A stretch of 9,608 bases of DNA, from the NCBI GenBank assembly GCA_016929815.1, contig JAFGIC010000506.1:1-9608 (forward strand). The letters are read 5' to 3'. A model generated the notes under the pieces. That model searched no databases. It was not told the DNA's origin and worked only from the letters and a program-made list of their open reading frames with translations. A program made the position numbers and the translations under genes. The stretch comes from Deltaproteobacteria bacterium. Lineage in GTDB: Bacteria; Desulfobacterota; DSM-4660; Desulfatiglandales; HGW-15. Shown one piece after another: positions 7,951 to 9,608 of the stretch. The stretch's first letter is position 1; each line of letters starts with the position of its first letter.

Positions 7951-8051
7951 AATATTATGCCTATAGACAAGGCAATATCAGCTGAGATGATATAAGTCAT
8001 CTTATTCAGTATCTTTTGCTCTATATCCTTCCGGCTTTCAAGCTGAGTCAT
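7941..8051 (-). CDS. Possible 36-residue small membrane peptide or gene remnant
   Basis: On the reverse strand an ATG at 8051 opens a 36-codon frame. It ends in TAG at 7943-7941, overlapping the tail of the sigma-54 activator gene by 10 bases. The product has a charged helix-like start (MTQLESRKDIEQKIL) followed by a hydrophobic half (YIISADIALSIGIIFYS, 20-36) that could be one membrane segment. It ends abruptly inside the hydrophobic stretch, which suits a truncated gene start as well as a tiny gene. There is no good Shine-Dalgarno; the octamer repeat lies directly upstream. It may be chance. Confidence 0.2.
   Translation of the reverse strand: MTQLESRKDIEQKILNKMTYIISADIALSIGIIFYS
7985..8002. 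other. Hairpin downstream of the sigma-54 activator gene
   Basis: AGATGA (7985-7990) pairs perfectly with TCATCT (7997-8002) across TATAAG. A clean T-run is missing (TATTCAGTATCTTTT follows), so it is a weak terminator candidate for the upstream operon. An imperfect stem (ATAT/TGCC at 7952-7961 with GGCAATAT at 7971-7978) precedes it. Confidence 0.25.
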
Positions 8052-8054
8052 ATC

Positions 8055-8089
8055 TTGAATTCTTGAACCCTTGAAACCTTGGCCCCTTG
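8055..8089. repeat. Degenerate 8-bp tandem repeat, unit TTGAANCC
   Basis: Four consecutive octamers each begin with TTG (at 8055, 8063, 8071, 8079), and a fifth TTG stands at 8087. The units vary around TTGAANCC; the fourth is TTGGCCCC. The exact 8-base phase over 35 bases is what marks it as a repeat. It lies between the sigma-54 activator gene and the tRNA. Confidence 0.6.
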
Positions 8090-8121
8090 CGCTGTCAGTC
8101 CTAGCTCATAACAGTTTATTC

Positions 8122-8148
8122 TTGATTTTCTCGGCAGAAAGATATAGT
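8122..8148 (+). promoter_or_regulatory. Candidate tRNA-Pro promoter
   Basis: TTGATT (8122-8127) and TATAGT (8143-8148) are separated by 15 bases, slightly short of optimal. The predicted transcription start would be near 8155, a few bases before the mature tRNA 5' end, as expected for a monocistronic tRNA gene. Confidence 0.35.
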
Positions 8149-8160
8149 TATCGTTTACTT

Positions 8161-8237
<77 letters not shown>

Positions 8238-8254
8238 TAAAATCAATATGTTAT

Positions 8255-8277
8255 AGGACCTTTAACAAGTCCTTTTT
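8255..8277 (+). terminator. Rho-independent terminator after tRNA-Pro
   Basis: AGGA plus CTT on the left (8255-8262, one C bulged) pairs with AAGTCCT (8267-8273) around the loop TAAC. A T-run follows from 8273, with a further T-rich stretch beyond. It lies 17 bases after the tRNA CCA end. The stop codon of the converging reverse-strand gene falls in the T-run; on that strand no clean T-run follows the hairpin, so it serves mainly the tRNA. Confidence 0.7.
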
Positions 8278-8509
8278 ATTTGGTTTTTTCGCTGTGGACG
8301 GCCTGTGGACGGATTTTAAATGCCTTTACAATAAATTGAGTATTTAATTTTTCTAGAGTTATAGATTTCCCCTTGGCATTGATTATCAATTTTTCGAGCC
8401 CCATTATTTCAATAAGCCATTTATCTTCCTTTAAGAAGCTGAAAAGCCTTTTTTTGCCTTCTGTGGCCCCCTCATAGTCCTCAATATTGTCCGGGTTCAT
8501 TTGAGCCAT
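8276..8509 (-). CDS. Small hypothetical protein (77 residues)
   Basis: I do not recognise this product. It is small, soluble and charged, with no signal peptide or membrane helix. The N-terminal 15 residues are acidic (MNPDNIEDYEGATEG). Residues 18-60 read as a folded unit of alternating helix and strand (KRLFSFLKEDKWLIEIMGL, then LIINAKGKSITLEKLN), and a basic tail ends in KIRPQAVHSEKTK. The ATG at 8509 has AGGAG six bases upstream, a strong reason to accept the frame and this start; a second in-frame ATG follows at codon 4. The gene converges on the tRNA terminator and diverges from mazEF. The last codons cover a 10-bp duplication (8292-8312), so the present C-terminus may have been altered by repeat expansion. 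Confidence 0.6.
   Translation of the reverse strand: MAQMNPDNIEDYEGATEGKKRLFSFLKEDKWLIEIMGLEKLIINAKGKSITLEKLNTQFIVKAFKIRPQAVHSEKTK
8292..8312. repeat. Tandem duplication of CTGTGGACGG
   Basis: The 10-mer CTGTGGACGG occurs at 8292-8301 and again at 8303-8312, separated by one C. It lies within the 3' end of the reverse-strand hypothetical gene, where it encodes part of the tail. It is locally GC-rich in AT-rich surroundings. Confidence 0.6.
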
Positions 8510-8527
8510 TCCAGGCTCCTACTTGTG

Positions 8528-8547
8528 TAAACTCATTCGATGGTTTA
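8528..8547. promoter_or_regulatory. Inverted repeat upstream of the reverse-strand hypothetical gene
   Basis: TAAAC-CAT (8528-8536, with T8533 bulged) pairs with ATGGTTTA (8540-8547) over a 3-base loop, giving an 8-bp stem. It sits 8-27 bases upstream of the AGGAG of the 8509 gene, where an operator or 5' leader hairpin would act. No ligand or regulator is implied. Confidence 0.3.
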
Positions 8548-8581
8548 AGGGTATGTGAAGGTTATTTTTGCAGTCGACAAA

Positions 8582-8605
8582 AACTTTATAACTTGACAAC
8601 GTACC
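8582..8605. repeat. 24-bp repeat, copy A, built of 8-bp AAC/AAG units
   Basis: Three octamers beginning AAC (at 8582, 8590, 8598) make up this segment. It matches the segment at 9423-9446 at 20 of 24 positions in the same orientation; the two copies bracket mazEF about 840 bases apart. Confidence 0.5.
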
Positions 8606-8712
8606 TATTTATTACTGGTCATCTGGTTATAAAATCCCTAATCGCCTCTACTACCGGGGCAGCATTATTAAATCATGCACTGACCTTATCAAGAGGTTTG
8701 CCTGCAAGATGG

Positions 8713-8741
8713 TTGACATTTTTATTGTATGTAATTACAAT
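8713..8741 (+). promoter_or_regulatory. mazEF promoter
   Basis: A perfect -35 hexamer TTGACA (8713-8718), a 17-base spacer and TACAAT (8736-8741, one mismatch from consensus) make a strong sigma-70-type promoter. Transcription should start near 8748, giving a leader of about 28 bases before the antitoxin ATG. Confidence 0.8.
8730..8739. promoter_or_regulatory. Candidate autoregulatory operator of mazEF
   Basis: TGTAATTACA (8730-8739) is a perfect 10-bp palindrome that overlaps the -10 element. A second, overlapping inverted repeat pairs ATTGTA (8724-8729) with TACAAT (8736-8741). Antitoxins with the MazE/AbrB fold commonly bind palindromes at their own promoters, so this is the natural MazE or MazE-MazF site. 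Binding is inferred. Confidence 0.5.
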
Positions 8742-8775
8742 GTGCTTACGTGTCAGTTAAGGAGATAAAATATCA

Positions 8776-9033
8776 ATGAGAGCAAGTATTATAAAAATAG
8801 GTAATTCTCAGGGGGTCCGCATCCCAAAACCATTGCTTGACCAAAGCGGGATTACAGATGATGTTGAGCTGGAAGTGGAAAAATCCCAGATTATTATTAG
8901 GCCAATCTTAAGACCGAGGGAAGGATGGGATAATGCCTTCAAGGCAATGTCTCAGAATAAAGATGATGATTTACTGGATGGAAACGAAGTCATTTCACAC
9001 TCCTGGGACGAAGAAGAATGGCAATGGAAATAA
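8776..9033 (+). CDS. mazE: MazE-type antitoxin
   Basis: This is the antitoxin of a type II toxin-antitoxin pair. The N-terminal half is a SpoVT/AbrB-like swapped-hairpin DNA-binding domain: IKIGNSQGVRIPK (6-18) is the family signature, followed by the VELEV and IIIRP strands. The C-terminal half carries PREGW (47-51) and an acidic, Trp-rich tail (WDEEEWQWK, 77-85) of the kind that threads along the MazF dimer groove and blocks RNA binding. Length (85 residues) is normal. AAGGAGAT stands nine bases before the ATG, and a strong promoter and palindrome lie upstream. Its stop codon lies inside the toxin gene, so the two are translationally coupled. The surroundings look more AT-rich than the five-gene run, consistent with acquisition. 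Confidence 0.93.
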   Translation: MRASIIKIGNSQGVRIPKPLLDQSGITDDVELEVEKSQIIIRPILRPREGWDNAFKAMSQNKDDDLLDGNEVISHSWDEEEWQWK

Positions 9034-9347
9034 AACGTTTCGATGTATGTCTGGTAAATCTCGATCCTACTGTCGGATCAGAGATCAAAAAGACACGACC
9101 TTGTTTGATCATTTCACCGGATGAACTGAACAGGCACATTCATACTGTTATCGTCGCCCCAATGACCACAGCAGGGAGAGATTACCCCACCAGGGTTGCA
9201 TGTCATTTCAAAAATAAAAAAGGACAGATCGTTTTAGATCAGATACGGACAATAGATAAAACACGACTCATAAAAAATCTTGGCACTATCAGACCAGACA
9301 CCCAGTTAAAAGTCTTTTCAGTCCTGCAAAGACTCTTTGCGTTCTAA
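9018..9347 (+). CDS. mazF: MazF-type mRNA interferase toxin
   Basis: This is a sequence-specific single-strand endoribonuclease of the MazF/PemK family. Family marks are FDVCLVNLDPTVGSEIKKTR (8-27), Arg27 as the likely catalytic arginine, CLIISPDELN (29-38), VIVAPMT with Thr50 as the likely second active-site residue, and LDQIRTIDKTRL (73-84). At 109 residues it is full length, ending in a normal VLQRLFAF helix, so it should be active. The first ATG (9018) overlaps mazE by 16 bases; ATG codon 3 (9024) is better spaced from GAAGAAG (9010-9016) and gives the more typical MEIKRFDV start with a 10-base overlap, so the true start may be 9024. The cleavage sequence cannot be predicted by eye. No terminator follows closely. 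Confidence 0.95.
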   Translation: MAMEIKRFDVCLVNLDPTVGSEIKKTRPCLIISPDELNRHIHTVIVAPMTTAGRDYPTRVACHFKNKKGQIVLDQIRTIDKTRLIKNLGTIRPDTQLKVFSVLQRLFAF

Positions 9348-9422
9348 TGGGATACTTTTGGGTTGCTTATTTTAGATGAAATTAAATTTTGGGTGGTGAG
9401 AAATTACGAACCTCTATCAAAT

Positions 9423-9446
9423 AAGTTTATAAGTTTACAACGTTCC
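9423..9446. repeat. 24-bp repeat, copy B, built of 8-bp AAC/AAG units
   Basis: Octamers start at 9423, 9431 and 9439. The segment differs from copy A (8582-8605) only at unit positions 3, 11, 14 and 22. It begins about 75 bases after the mazF stop codon. The 9348-9608 stretch holds no convincing gene otherwise. Confidence 0.5.
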
Positions 9447-9561
9447 ACTTTTCATTCAAAATAAAAGCCGGACCAAGGGCAACAAGAAATATGATTATAA
9501 GATATTTGATCAAGATTGATTCTCAACCTCCCTTACATGTTTTTTGGTTTTGTGAAGAATG

Positions 9562-9583
9562 AAGCTCTGACCCCGGGCTTTTT
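9562..9583 (+). terminator. Terminator-like hairpin near the window end
   Basis: AAGCTC (9562-9567) pairs with GGGCTT (9575-9580, one G-T) around TGACCCC and runs into five T residues (9579-9583). It could terminate mazEF transcription, though it is 215 bases downstream. On the reverse strand the same bases read GGGGTCAGAGC, which may instead mark an element end. Confidence 0.35.
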
Positions 9584-9608
9584 ACATAAAATTCCTTCAG
9601 TGCCTTTC

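Noticed and set aside
8055..8089. CRISPR array
   Set aside because: Units are 8 bp, contiguous and degenerate, with no spacers and no cas genes in the window.
8079..8092. Sigma-54-like promoter TTGGCCCCTTGC
   Set aside because: The GG and GC doublets are only 8 bases apart instead of the 12 needed, and the bases are explained by the octamer repeat.
9427..9513. A 28-codon reverse frame from a TTG with a hydrophobic product (IKYLIIIFLVALGPAFIL)
   Set aside because: AGGGAGG is present but 13 bases from the TTG, the start codon is rare, and the frame overlaps repeat copy B; too little support to call a gene.

Overview
The window looks like chromosome from a Gram-negative bacterium with a Desulfobacterota- or Nitrospirota-like style. 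The grounds are a lipoprotein with a periplasmic TPR tail, a sigma-54 activator beside a multi-domain hybrid histidine kinase, and heavy use of ATA (Ile) and AGG/AGA (Arg) codons. The phylum is an inference from style only.

Positions 39-7950 hold five same-strand genes with gaps of 30, 70, 85 and 32 bases. In order they are a 768-residue TPR lipoprotein (PrsT-like), a 386-residue two-helix membrane protein with a long cytoplasmic coiled coil and a RelE/ParE-like C-terminal domain, a 125-residue single-domain response regulator, an 814-residue FHA-GAF-PAS-kinase-receiver hybrid histidine kinase, and a 467-residue NtrC-type sigma-54 activator. I read this as one signalling locus joining an envelope module (genes 1-2) to a phosphorelay and transcription module (genes 3-5). 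The activator's receiver has lost its phosphoacceptor Asp, so phosphate from the kinase probably stops at the kinase's own receiver or at the small response regulator, and the activator must be switched another way. No sigma-54 promoter is visible in the window, so the target genes are elsewhere or not recognisable by eye.

Positions 7951-8280 hold a weak hairpin, a possible 36-codon reverse-strand reading frame, a degenerate 8-bp tandem repeat (TTGAANCC), a clear tRNA-Pro(UGG) with encoded CCA, and a terminator. A short reverse-strand gene of unknown function (8276-8509) converges on that terminator.

Positions 8510-9608 are accessory in character. A complete mazEF toxin-antitoxin pair has its own strong promoter and a palindromic candidate operator. 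It lies between two imperfect copies of a 24-bp sequence (20/24 identical) that is itself built of 8-bp units. The last 260 bases hold no convincing gene, only the second repeat copy and a terminator-like hairpin that carries a GGGGTCAGAGC sequence on the reverse strand.

The points most worth following up are the membrane-tethered RelE-like protein, the pseudo-receiver sigma-54 activator fed by an FHA hybrid kinase, and the 8-bp-unit repeats that bracket mazEF.
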